From the NCBI RefSeq assembly GCF_003058365.1, contig NZ_CP028858.1:434001-498000 (forward strand): a DNA stretch of 64,000 nucleotides, written 5' to 3'. A program made the position numbers and the translations under genes. Every line of letters starts with the position of its first letter. Positions within the stretch are counted from its first letter, which is position 1. Shown in pieces: positions 42,720 to 50,915 of this stretch. This DNA is from Halococcoides cellulosivorans. Lineage in GTDB: Archaea > Halobacteriota > Halobacteria > Halobacteriales > Haloarculaceae. Under the pieces are notes generated by a model. That model made no database searches and had not been told where the DNA came from. It was given only the letters and a program-made list of their open reading frames with translations.

Positions 42720-44149
42720 ACGCCGACCGGCGCGCACAGGTGCGCGACGCCGCGAAGTATCTTCGTGCGGTCCGCCCGCTCGATCCCGCAGAACTCGCGA
42801 CCTACGTCGAGGGCCAGCCCCATCCCGCGGCGGTCCGACAGGTGCTTCGCGAGTCCGCGGTCGCACTGGGGGTTCGCGAGCGCGAGGACGGCACGTTCGT
42901 CCCCGTCGACGACGAACCGATCGCCCCGCCCGATCGGCCAATTACGGTCCCCGAGGACCGCCTGCGCGCGATCGAAGACTGCCTCGTCGAGACCTTCGGC
43001 CCGGACTGGCACCGCGGGGAATCGGGCGTTCGGCTTCGGGAGCGCATTCACGACCTCAAGGCGGCCTATCTCGCCGGCGATTCGGTCACGTACGACCGGA
43101 CGACGGCGCTCGCGTACGCGATCTACCACTTCCCGGCGAGTTACGCGAGTACCGCTCATTTGATCGATCAGGTGCTGACCGAGCAGTTGCTCGACGCCCC
43201 ACTCAGGATCTGTGAGATCGGTGCGGGCGTCGGTGGGCCGCTCTGTGCTGTGCTCGACCGACTCGGCCCCGCCGTGCCCGTCCGGTACGACGCCGTCGAG
43301 CCCTCTGCGGCGGCCGAGGTCTGTGCGGATCTGGTCGGTGACGGCCCACGCAACGCCCAGATCGAGATCCACCGAGAGCGTGCCGAGACGTTCGATCCCG
43401 GCGAGTACGACCTGGTGCTCGCCGCGCGCGTCGCGAACGAACTCGCGGACCCCGCGACGACGCTCGAACGGTACGCCGACGCGCTCGCCGCCGACGGGAC
43501 GTTCGCACTCGTCGCGCCCGCCGACCGCGAGACGGCGATCGGACTCCGTCGTGTCGAGCGCGCCCTTGCCGACCGACTGACGGTGTACGCCCCGACGGTC
43601 CGCCTCTGGCCAGACCACCACCCGTCGAGTCGGTGCTGGTCGTTCGACCGTAAGCCACCGATCGATCTGCCGGCGATCCAGCGCAAACTCGCCGCCGCGG
43701 CCGACGATCCCGAGACGATCCACAACACCCGTGTGCAGTACGCCCCGTCGATCCTCCGGGCCGACGACCGCCGACGATACGACGTTTCGCTCGACCCCGA
43801 CCGGACGCCGCCGCTCGCGACGACCGCCGAGCGGGTCACCGATCGGATCGACGCGGTGGCAATCAAGCTGAGCTGTGACCTGGGAGCGGACGACGCTGAG
43901 GCCAACCCGCAGTTCCTGATCGGTGACGGCAGCGAACGCCGCGATCACGTCGCCGTGCTCGTCCGGGAGACGACGCTCAACGACGCGCTCGACCGGGCGG
44001 TGTACGGCGATTGTCTCCACTTCGAGAACGCGCTCGTCCTCGAGAACAGGGATCAGGACGCGTACAATCTCGTGATCGACGACGCGGCCATCGTCGACCG
44101 AATCGCTCGGGTGCCGACCCCGCCGGCTGTCGACTCAGCGGTCGAGTGA
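42716..44149 (+). CDS. Rsm22-like (small ribosomal subunit) methyltransferase family protein
   Basis: A 477-residue protein with an Rsm22/METTL17-like SAM-binding core. Motif I is LRICEIGAGVGGPLCAVLD and a later core strand is EYDLVLAARVANEL. The N-terminal 150 residues include the conserved YAIYHFPASYAST. The C-terminal half (AIKLSCDLGADDAEANPQFLIGDG) is of unknown fold. Mitochondrial Rsm22 binds assembling small subunits. The four-Cys iron-sulfur site of some homologues is not evident here. It is translationally coupled to tyrA and converges on the PAP2 gene with a 15-bp overlap. Confidence 0.75.
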   Translation: MNADRRAQVRDAAKYLRAVRPLDPAELATYVEGQPHPAAVRQVLRESAVALGVREREDGTFVPVDDEPIAPPDRPITVPEDRLRAIEDCLVETFGPDWHRGESGVRLRERIHDLKAAYLAGDSVTYDRTTALAYAIYHFPASYASTAHLIDQVLTEQLLDAPLRICEIGAGVGGPLCAVLDRLGPAVPVRYDAVEPSAAAEVCADLVGDGPRNAQIEIHRERAETFDPGEYDLVLAARVANELADPATTLERYADALAADGTFALVAPADRETAIGLRRVERALADRLTVYAPTVRLWPDHHPSSRCWSFDRKPPIDLPAIQRKLAAAADDPETIHNTRVQYAPSILRADDRRRYDVSLDPDRTPPLATTAERVTDRIDAVAIKLSCDLGADDAEANPQFLIGDGSERRDHVAVLVRETTLNDALDRAVYGDCLHFENALVLENRDQDAYNLVIDDAAIVDRIARVPTPPAVDSAVE

Positions 44150-44836
44150 CCGATCGAGGCGGGCGGCGAGCGCCCACCCGCCGACCGGGAGCATCGCCGC
44201 GGCGGCCAGGCGGGGATCGAGGGTGAGGACGGCGGCGAGTCCCGCGAGCGCCGTGGCCGCCCCGACGATCACGCGCGGGCCGGGCCGAAATCGCTCGATG
44301 ACCGCCAGGAGGGCCACAGCGATGGCGATCCCCGCGAGCACGTCCACCAGGTAGTGGACGCCGAGCACGAGTCGCGTCGTCGCGATCAGGCCCACGAGGC
44401 CCGCCGCGACGACCGCGCGCTGGCGGGCCGTCCCCAGCGTCACGCGCCGCGCGAGCGCGCCGTAGACGAGTGTCGCGCCGATGGCGTGTCCGCTCGGGAA
44501 CCCGAAGCCGTCGGCGTGAGCCATCGTGTCGATGGCTCCCCGACCGACCGGGCCGAGCCACTCTGGGCCGGTGGGCGATCCGATCGGCGGTCGAGGGAGG
44601 CCGAACGCGGCCTTCAACAGCGTCGTCAGCGCGTAGCCCCCGATCACGAGCGCGAGAACGGCGATGGGGTCCGATCGCTCGCGAACGATCGGCCGGCGGC
44701 GATCGACGATCCAGACGGCGACCGTCAGCGCGATCAGCCACCAGACGTCACCCAACTGGGTGAGCAGTGCTGCGCCGACGCGGATTGGGTCGGGAAGCCC
44801 CGCGAGCAGGTCGACGAGACCGACGCGTCGGGTCAC
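44135..44836 (-). CDS. PAP2-family membrane phosphatase
   Basis: A 233-residue membrane protein with about six spans. The three phosphatase signature motifs are KAAFGLPRP (KxxxxxxRP), FPSGHAIGA (PSGH) and TRLVLGVHYLVDV (RxxxxxHxxxD). It should hydrolyse lipid phosphates or diphosphates at the membrane. The cis-prenyltransferase gene next to it suggests polyprenyl diphosphate as one candidate substrate (inference). The start is GTG 44836, with a ttttttg element about 27 nt upstream on the same strand. Confidence 0.88.
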   Translation of the reverse strand: MTRRVGLVDLLAGLPDPIRVGAALLTQLGDVWWLIALTVAVWIVDRRRPIVRERSDPIAVLALVIGGYALTTLLKAAFGLPRPPIGSPTGPEWLGPVGRGAIDTMAHADGFGFPSGHAIGATLVYGALARRVTLGTARQRAVVAAGLVGLIATTRLVLGVHYLVDVLAGIAIAVALLAVIERFRPGPRVIVGAATALAGLAAVLTLDPRLAAAAMLPVGGWALAARLDRSLDR

Positions 44837-44909
44837 GTCGGTCGTTCGATGACGATCCTCAAAAAACCGTCCGCCAGCGACCGATCACGCGCAGTCGGTC
44901 GTGGCGCGG

Positions 44910-45614
44910 TCACCGGCCCTCGTTGCGCCGGAGCGAGGTGACGTGGTCCAAAGCGGCCTGCATGTCCGCGACGGTGAGTGCGGGGAAGTTCTTCTCGTAG
45001 TGATAGTATTCGGCGTACGAGGCGTTCCAGATCGGGAACCCGGAGAGGCACTCGCGGCGCGGATTGTCGCCGGTCCGGACGACGTAGTCGATGTCGGTCG
45101 AGAGGTCGAGCGCCGCGGCGAACTCGTCGGCCGAGACGGGCGGGTCGACCGGCGCCGAGCCGTCAGCGATGGCGTTCGCGGCGTTCACGATGTCGGCTGT
45201 GCCCGTATACGAGAGCAAGACGTTGATCGTGACCTCCTCGCCGGTGAAGTGGTCGGCCACCCGGTCCATCGCCGCGCGGGTCGAGGCGGGCATCGTCTCC
45301 GGGGCCGTCGAGAGCCATCGAACGTCGAAGCGCGTCCCGGGGAACTCGTCGATGACCTCGTCGGCGTACGCTTCGAGCATGTCGTAGAGAATGACGAGTT
45401 CCTCCTCGTCGCGACGGAGGTTCTCCTCGGAGAGTGCGTACACCGTCAGTTCGTCGATCATCTCGACCTCGTCGCTGCACCGATCGGTCAGACTGTCCAG
45501 ATCGCGGATAATCTCGTCGAGCAGGTTCTTCGCCTGGAGATAGGCTCGACGATCCGAAATCCCCCGTTCGTCGGCGTAGCGCCGGTGGCCGTCCGGAATC
45601 AGCCCGAGATGCAT
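44910..45614 (-). CDS. uppS: Cis-prenyltransferase (UppS-like), divergent haloarchaeal type
   Basis: A 234-residue protein of the undecaprenyl diphosphate synthase family. It opens LGLIPDGHRRYADERG, corresponding to the catalytic (M)DGNxRWA motif with Asp kept and Asn/Trp replaced by His/Tyr. LTVYALSEENLRRDEEEL matches the substrate-binding helix. The C-terminal RTGDNPRRECLSGFPIWN is a changed form of the R-x-S-G-E/R-L-S-N-F motif. It should make the dolichol-type lipid carrier for S-layer N-glycosylation, but the motif changes leave some doubt. It sits next to a PAP2 phosphatase gene. Confidence 0.78.
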   Translation of the reverse strand: MHLGLIPDGHRRYADERGISDRRAYLQAKNLLDEIIRDLDSLTDRCSDEVEMIDELTVYALSEENLRRDEEELVILYDMLEAYADEVIDEFPGTRFDVRWLSTAPETMPASTRAAMDRVADHFTGEEVTINVLLSYTGTADIVNAANAIADGSAPVDPPVSADEFAAALDLSTDIDYVVRTGDNPRRECLSGFPIWNASYAEYYHYEKNFPALTVADMQAALDHVTSLRRNEGR

Positions 45615-45729
45615 ACCTGTCTTACGCGCTGGATCGGGTGAAAAGCGTTCTGAATCGTCGAACTGGGCCTGTGAGCCACATCGAATCGCCCACTCGAATG
45701 GGCCATCGGTCGCCCGACCGGACCCACTG

Positions 45730-45736
45730 GATATAT
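45730..45736 (+). promoter_or_regulatory. TATA box of the DUF4013 gene
   Basis: The sequence gatatat is centred 29 nt before the in-frame ATG at 45762 and itself includes part of the earlier ATG at 45735. The earlier Met therefore lies within the promoter, and 45762 is the better start. Confidence 0.55.
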
Positions 45737-45761
45737 GATGGTCGACACAGGACTGTTCGAT

Positions 45762-46439
45762 ATGTTCAGCGAAGCACTGGAATACCCTCTCGAAGGTGAC
45801 GACTACACGCCACTGTTGATCGGATCGGTCCTGGCTTTCTTTTCGTGGCTGGTGATCCCCGCGATCATTCTCAACGGATACTACCTGTCGGTCATCAGAA
45901 CCTCCTACGACGGGCAGCGGTCGCCACCGCAGTTCGAGGAGTGGGGTGACCTGTTCCTGACGGGGCTCGTCGGGGCGATCATCTCGATCGTGTACGTGTT
46001 CGTTCCGACCGTCGTCTTCGTCGCCATATTCGTCCTCACCGGTGGGACGGGCGTCCTGCTCGGTGGTGACGCCGGCCTGGCGTCGTTCCTCGGCGGTGTC
46101 CTGATCGCCCTGCTCGTTTCGGGTGTCCTCTATCTCGTGGTGTGGTACGTCCTGCCGGCGGCACTGGCGAACTACGCCCGCACGGACTCCATCGTCGCGG
46201 CGTTCAGCCCCGGTCAACTGAAGACGATCCTGCTGAACGGCGACTACGCGAAAGCGTGGGTGATCGCACTCGTGATCGGCCTCCTGGGCGGCTTCGTGAT
46301 GGGATTCGTCAACGGCCTGTTCGGAATCGTCCCCATCCTCGGCAACATCGTCGCGCTCGTCATCACGATTCCGATAAGCGTCTTCATCGGCATGGCGATC
46401 AATCACCTCTACGGCATCGCCGTGGCGAAGGCGATCTGA
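45762..46439 (+). CDS. DUF4013 family membrane protein
   Basis: A 225-residue multi-span protein. It begins MFSEALEYPLEGDD, has a first hydrophobic block (LIGSVLAFFSWLVIPAIILN), then GYYLSVIRTSYDGQRSPPQF, and about four more spans rich in Gly/Val/Ile. The motif GYYLSVIR followed by a Pro-rich loop is typical of the DUF4013 family in haloarchaea. Function is unknown. The start is set by the promoter rather than by the first Met. Confidence 0.72.
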   Translation: MFSEALEYPLEGDDYTPLLIGSVLAFFSWLVIPAIILNGYYLSVIRTSYDGQRSPPQFEEWGDLFLTGLVGAIISIVYVFVPTVVFVAIFVLTGGTGVLLGGDAGLASFLGGVLIALLVSGVLYLVVWYVLPAALANYARTDSIVAAFSPGQLKTILLNGDYAKAWVIALVIGLLGGFVMGFVNGLFGIVPILGNIVALVITIPISVFIGMAINHLYGIAVAKAI

Positions 46440-46547
46440 TCGGGACGCGGTGGAGTCCGGTCGGTCGGCCCGCTGTGAGCGTGTCACGGCTGTGACCCGC
46501 TCGTCGAGTGGCGCTGGACCTTTGTACGATTCACCCGTTGAGACGGC

Positions 46548-47342
46548 ATGACTGACGGCCCACAGATCTTGCTCACGAACGACGACGGCATCGACGCGAC
46601 GGGGCTCCAGGTGCTTCGCGATGCGCTCACCGACGTCGGATCGGTCACCGTCGTCGCTCCGGCCGACGATCGCAGTGCCGTCGGGCGGTCGATGTCCGAC
46701 ACCGTCCGGATTCACGAGCGCGAGCACGGCTACGCCGTCGACGGCACGCCCGCGGACTGCGTGGTCGCGGGCCTGGCCTCACTCGCGCCGGAGACCGACC
46801 TCGTCGTCTCGGGGGTCAACGGCGGCGCGAACCTCGGGGCGTACACGCTCGGGCGGTCGGGAACCGTCGGTGCGGCGGTCGAGGCGGCCTTCTGGAACCG
46901 GCCGGCGATCGCCGCCTCGATGTACATCCCCGTCGGTGAGGACCTCTCGGCGGCCGCAGTCACGACCGATCCCGCGGCGTATCGCGAGGCCGTCCGGGCG
47001 ACACGATTTCTCGTCGAGAACGCCGTCGAGGCGGGCGTGTTCGACCGGGCGGGCTACCTCAACGTCAACGCCCCGATGGCCGACGGCGACCCCGCGGGAA
47101 TGCGGGTGACGCGCCCCTCGACGGTCTACGACATGGACGCGGTGCGGGACGGGTCAGACCTCTCTTTGAAAGATCGCATCTGGGAGCGCATGGCCGACGA
47201 CGACGTGCCCGACCCCGAAGACACCGATCGGCGGGCGATCATGGACGGGGCGGTGAGCGTCTCGCCGCTGACCGCGCCGCACACGACCGAACACCACGAC
47301 GCACTCGACGCGCTGGCCACCGATTACGACTCTTCGGCCTGA
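46548..47342 (+). CDS. surE: 5'/3'-nucleotidase SurE
   Basis: A 264-residue SurE phosphatase. The metal-binding Asp pair is in ILLTNDDGIDATGL. SAVGRSMSDTVRIHE and the signature LVVSGVNGGANLG follow. The C-terminal swap region includes VSVSPLTAPHTTEHHDAL. It dephosphorylates nucleoside monophosphates and is linked to stationary survival in bacteria. An upstream ctttgtac about 28 nt from the ATG supports a leaderless start. The 3' end overlaps trm56 by 19 bp. Confidence 0.94.
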   Translation: MTDGPQILLTNDDGIDATGLQVLRDALTDVGSVTVVAPADDRSAVGRSMSDTVRIHEREHGYAVDGTPADCVVAGLASLAPETDLVVSGVNGGANLGAYTLGRSGTVGAAVEAAFWNRPAIAASMYIPVGEDLSAAAVTTDPAAYREAVRATRFLVENAVEAGVFDRAGYLNVNAPMADGDPAGMRVTRPSTVYDMDAVRDGSDLSLKDRIWERMADDDVPDPEDTDRRAIMDGAVSVSPLTAPHTTEHHDALDALATDYDSSA

Positions 47343-47941
47343 TTGCCGTTGCCGTCGGCGTCGGTCTCGGCCGATCGTGGCGACCCGCCGTCAGTGGCGT
47401 CGACGACGCGCTTGCCCGCCTCCTGGGGGATCACCCGGCGATCGGCGTCTGCGAAGCGCCGGTCGAGTTCGCGGCCCTCGAACAACCGATCGAGAAAGAC
47501 CGCGAGCGCGGCGATTTCGGAGTGGGGCTGGCTGGTCACCGCGACGTTGTGGTCGGCGTGGTCGTACACCTGGCGCGGCACTTTCCCGCCGCCGACGACG
47601 ACCAGGAGGGGTCGCTCGCGCTGGCCCGACCGGATATCGGGGACCACGTCTGCGACGGGTTCGCCGTACATCGTGAGGTGGACGACCCGACCGTCGAACC
47701 GCCCGATTCGCCGGATCGGGTCGTCGGGGACCGAGACCTCGAACGGGCCACCGAACCGGTCGGTGATGTCCTCGACGGTCGCTCGTCGGCCCGCGGCGGC
47801 GGGTTCGAGCCACAGCGCGTCCGCGCCGAGCGCCCGCGCGGTCAGGCCGACGTGGGTGGTGGTGCGCTCGTCACGCCCGGGCCGGTGACCGATCCGGCAG
47901 ACGACGACCCGCTCGCCCGGTAGCGACCCCCCATCGGACAT
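47324..47941 (-). CDS. trm56: tRNA (cytidine(56)-2'-O)-methyltransferase
   Basis: A 205-residue SPOUT-class enzyme that methylates C56 in the T-loop of tRNA, an archaea-specific modification. Motifs are VVVCRIGHRPGRDERTTTHV, HLTMYGEP, LLVVVGGGKVPRQVYDHA (the SPOUT knot) and NVAVTSQPHSEIAALAVFLD. The acidic C-terminal tail (TDADGNGNQAEES) is a halophilic extension. Its start lies one base after the stop of the DsbA-like gene, so they are co-transcribed. Confidence 0.93.
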   Translation of the reverse strand: MSDGGSLPGERVVVCRIGHRPGRDERTTTHVGLTARALGADALWLEPAAAGRRATVEDITDRFGGPFEVSVPDDPIRRIGRFDGRVVHLTMYGEPVADVVPDIRSGQRERPLLVVVGGGKVPRQVYDHADHNVAVTSQPHSEIAALAVFLDRLFEGRELDRRFADADRRVIPQEAGKRVVDATDGGSPRSAETDADGNGNQAEES

Positions 47942-47942
47942 G

Positions 47943-48551
47943 CTACAGGGCGTCCTCGATCGCTGCAGTCACTCGTTTCGCCCCGTAGCCGGACAACGCC
48001 TCACCGTCGACGAAGATGGTCGGCGTCTGGGTGACGCCGCGGTCCTGGCCGCTCGATTTGTCGGCGTCGATCGTCGCCGCGTAGCGGCCCTCGCTGGCGG
48101 CCGCTTTGATCGTCTCGGGATCGGCTCCGACCTCTTCTGCGAGGCTGCCGTACAGCGACGGCCCGAGATCGCTATACCCTTCGAACAGCCCCTCTGCGAC
48201 CGTCCAGAACGCCGCGTCTCCGAGTTCGTACTGGACGGCCCGGGCGGCGTTGGCCGCCGGCCGAGACTGATCGGAGACGGGGATGGGGAAGTCGTGGTGT
48301 TCGTATCGGATCCGTTCGTTCTCGACGAACTGGCTGACGCCGTTCGGATACGACTGCATGGCGTAGCGCGCACAGTGTGGACACCGAAAGTCGGAGTAGA
48401 CCGCGACCGTGACGTCGGCCTCGGGGTCACCGCGGACCGGGGTCGACAGTTCCGCCTCGCTGGTGCTGTCGCCACACCCGGCGAGGGCCGCAGCGCCCGC
48501 GGCGGCGACGCCCCCGACGAACCGGCGTCGTGTCGGATTCGTATTTCGCAT
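47943..48551 (-). CDS. Tat-exported DsbA-like lipoprotein (thioredoxin fold)
   Basis: A 202-residue protein with a Tat motif (TRRRFVGG), a short hydrophobic stretch and a lipobox (ALAGC). It should be exported folded and lipid-anchored. The mature part is a DsbA/thioredoxin-like domain with active site FRCPHCARY (CPHC) and the cis-Pro loop TQTPTIFVDG. It probably oxidises or isomerises disulfides outside the cell. A gtttatg element about 27 nt upstream supports ATG 48551. It is divergent from the DUF2797 gene. Confidence 0.88.
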   Translation of the reverse strand: MRNTNPTRRRFVGGVAAAGAAALAGCGDSTSEAELSTPVRGDPEADVTVAVYSDFRCPHCARYAMQSYPNGVSQFVENERIRYEHHDFPIPVSDQSRPAANAARAVQYELGDAAFWTVAEGLFEGYSDLGPSLYGSLAEEVGADPETIKAAASEGRYAATIDADKSSGQDRGVTQTPTIFVDGEALSGYGAKRVTAAIEDAL

Positions 48552-48629
48552 ACAGACTGGTGGTACCCGGCCGACATAAACGACGCCATCGAAGGCCAGG
48601 GTTTTGGGCTGGCCGCCGGTAGTCGACGC

Positions 48630-49385
48630 GTGCAGATCGTCGGGTATCGCGCGCGGACGGACGAACCGGCGGCGCTCGCTCTCGCGAGTGAGGGGGCGGT
48701 CGATCGCGTTCCACTCGCTCCGGGGGCCGACCTGGCGTACACGCTCGGCCCCCGCCGGTGTGCCGGTCGAGTCGAGGGCGACCGCCACGAGTCCTGTGAC
48801 CGCTCGGCGGCCCCGTACTGCGATCGCCACACCGACCGCTGGCCCTGCGCCCGGTGTACGGGTGACTGTGCGCTCCCGCTCGAATCCTGTCGGGAACCAC
48901 ATGCGATCTACCTGGCGGCGTTCGCGCCCGACGAATTCAAGGTGGGCGTCACCCGCGACTGGCGACTGGAGACACGCCTGCGCGAGCAGGGGGCCGATCG
49001 GGCCGCTCACCTTCGGACGGTCGCGGACGGCCGACGGGCCCGACAGATCGAGGCCCAGATCGCAGAGCGGATCGGAGACAGCGTCCGCGTCGCGACGAAA
49101 ATCGATGGCCTCCACCGATCGGTCGACCCCGACGCCTGGGAGACCCTCCTCGCGGCGTTCGACCACGAGGCGACGTACGCGTTCGAGTACGGTGTCGATC
49201 TGGACCACCGCCCGATCCGCGAGACCGTCGCGACCGGGACCGTCCGGGCGACCAAAGGCCGGGTCGCGCTTCTCGCAGCGGGCCCGACGACCGTCGCGGT
49301 CGACCTGCGTGATCTGGTCGGCCACGAGGTGACCGCGGAACGATCGGATCGTCGCCGCCAGGCCGCCCTCGGCGCCTTCGAGTGA
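48630..49385 (+). CDS. DUF2797 protein with Cys-rich zinc region
   Basis: A 251-residue protein starting at GTG. The middle carries many Cys/His in zinc-binding spacing (RRCAGRV, ESCDRSAAPYCDRH, PCARCTGDC). Next comes IYLAAFAPDEFKVGVTRDWR, which resembles a GIY-YIG nuclease opening with a Tyr, Lys-Val-Gly-x-Thr and a conserved Arg. The C-terminal half is beta-rich. A nucleic-acid cleavage function is only an inference from this resemblance; the family is officially of unknown function. It is divergent from the DsbA-like gene. Confidence 0.75.
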   Translation: MQIVGYRARTDEPAALALASEGAVDRVPLAPGADLAYTLGPRRCAGRVEGDRHESCDRSAAPYCDRHTDRWPCARCTGDCALPLESCREPHAIYLAAFAPDEFKVGVTRDWRLETRLREQGADRAAHLRTVADGRRARQIEAQIAERIGDSVRVATKIDGLHRSVDPDAWETLLAAFDHEATYAFEYGVDLDHRPIRETVATGTVRATKGRVALLAAGPTTVAVDLRDLVGHEVTAERSDRRRQAALGAFE

Positions 49386-49454
49386 CGCCGTCGGCGGTCC
49401 GACCGCGAACATCGAGGGAGAAAACACTTACCGGATCACCGAGCATCATCACTC

Positions 49455-50444
49455 GTGAAACGTGAACGATATCTCGCGGCCGGCGTGGCTGGCCTCTGCG
49501 TGCTGGCGCTGGTGGCGCTGTTGGTCGTCCCGGGGGCGATCGCTGAGGAGACCGAACCGTCGAGTTACCTCTCGATCACGGAGGTGGGCGTCGATCCGGT
49601 CGAGGCGTCGGGCAACGCCGCGACGTTCTCGTTTCCCGTCGCGGTGAGCCACGGCGGTGGCCCCGCCGAGAACGTGACCGCGCGGGTGCGGGCGATCGAC
49701 GACGCGAGCGGCCTGATCGCGGCCGAGACGACCATCGCGATCGACAACGTGACCGGTGATCGCGAACGCACGGCACGGCCGACGCTGACCGTCGAGCGAT
49801 CGGGTGATTACACCGTGACGGTCGTGCTCTACGAGAACGGCCAGCGGGTCGGCCGCGAGTCCACACAGTTGCGCAACGTCGAGGGGCTCTCACCCTCTCC
49901 GATCGCGTTCAAACGATTCGACTCCGGCGTCCAGACCATCGAGACGTCGATCGGATCGACCGGTGGCGACCGGACGTCGTTCGACGTGGGCGTGCGCCTC
50001 TGGAACACGGGCACTGAATCGGCGGGCGACGTCTCGGTCGAACTCGTCGCTCGACAGTCGGATTCGAACGTCGTCGCTGACCGGACGACCGTGACGGTCG
50101 ATACGATCGACTCCGGTGTGGCCGTTCGCCCGACCGGACGGCTGGAGGTCCCGTCCGGCTACGCCTATCGGATCGACGCGATCATCTCCCACGAGGGCGT
50201 CGTCGTGAGTTCAGCGACCTCCGTGGTGGATCTCGATCCCGAACGCGAACTGTCGAACGACACGACCTTCGAGGACGTCGAGTTCGAGGCCGAGGAGTTC
50301 GTCCGGGACGGCGGGACCGACGGCTCCGACGAGATGATCGAGGAGACGAGCACCGAGGAGGGCCCCGGATTCGGGGTCCTGGCGGCCCTGGCGGCACTCC
50401 TCGCGACAGCGGTTGCGATGCGACTTCGAGGTGATAATAGATGA
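49455..50444 (+). CDS. Secreted PGF-CTERM protein (DUF7490-like)
   Basis: A 329-residue cell-surface protein starting at GTG. A signal peptide (LAAGVAGLCVLALVALLVV, likely cut after GAIAE) is followed by two immunoglobulin-like beta domains of about 110 residues each (NAATFSFPVAVSHGGGPAEN and RTSFDVGVRLWNTGTESAG). A short acidic stalk ends in the PGF motif (EEGPGFGVL), a hydrophobic span and MRLRGDNR, the archaeosortase signal. The stop overlaps the next membrane gene by 4 nt. Its surface role is unknown. Confidence 0.78.
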   Translation: MKRERYLAAGVAGLCVLALVALLVVPGAIAEETEPSSYLSITEVGVDPVEASGNAATFSFPVAVSHGGGPAENVTARVRAIDDASGLIAAETTIAIDNVTGDRERTARPTLTVERSGDYTVTVVLYENGQRVGRESTQLRNVEGLSPSPIAFKRFDSGVQTIETSIGSTGGDRTSFDVGVRLWNTGTESAGDVSVELVARQSDSNVVADRTTVTVDTIDSGVAVRPTGRLEVPSGYAYRIDAIISHEGVVVSSATSVVDLDPERELSNDTTFEDVEFEAEEFVRDGGTDGSDEMIEETSTEEGPGFGVLAALAALLATAVAMRLRGDNR

Positions 50445-50821
50445 CAGATCACGACGCCGAGACCACGACCGACGCACCGTCCGCGAGCACTGCTGGGGCC
50501 GATTCGAGCGCCGCGAGCGCTGAGGCCGACACGACCGCCGCGAGCGCCACGACCGAACCGACCCCCGCGACCGCCGGGACGGATGCTGACGGGCTGTCGG
50601 GCGAGCGAGTCGTTCGTGCCATGGAGTACACCGCGCTCGCCGGCCTCTCCCTGCTCGCGGTGATCGCCGTCATCGGGGCGTACGTCAGTGCCAACGGCGC
50701 GATCAACGTCTGGGTCGGTGGCCGATTCCAACCGATCTTCCACACCGTCTTCAATCTGGTCGTGCTCGGAGTCGCCGGGATCGGCATCTCGCTGATCGTC
50801 CGCCGACGATTCGACGTGTAA
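50441..50821 (+). CDS. Two-span membrane protein with low-complexity N-terminus
   Basis: A 126-residue protein. The first 50 residues are Ala/Thr/Asp/Ser low-complexity sequence. Two membrane spans follow (YTALAGLSLLAVIAVIGAYV and IFHTVFNLVVLGVAGIGISL), joined by a loop with NVWVGGRFQP and ending in RRRFDV. It overlaps the preceding PGF-CTERM gene by 4 nt, so the two products are made together and may interact at the membrane. No family function is known. Confidence 0.65.
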   Translation: MTDHDAETTTDAPSASTAGADSSAASAEADTTAASATTEPTPATAGTDADGLSGERVVRAMEYTALAGLSLLAVIAVIGAYVSANGAINVWVGGRFQPIFHTVFNLVVLGVAGIGISLIVRRRFDV

Positions 50822-50915
50822 GCGCCCGCCGAACGCGTCCGGACCGGGTCCGATCGCGCCGTCGCGTCGTCGGCAGAAAACAACTGTTATGCGGGCCGCA
50901 ACTGACCACTCTCGT

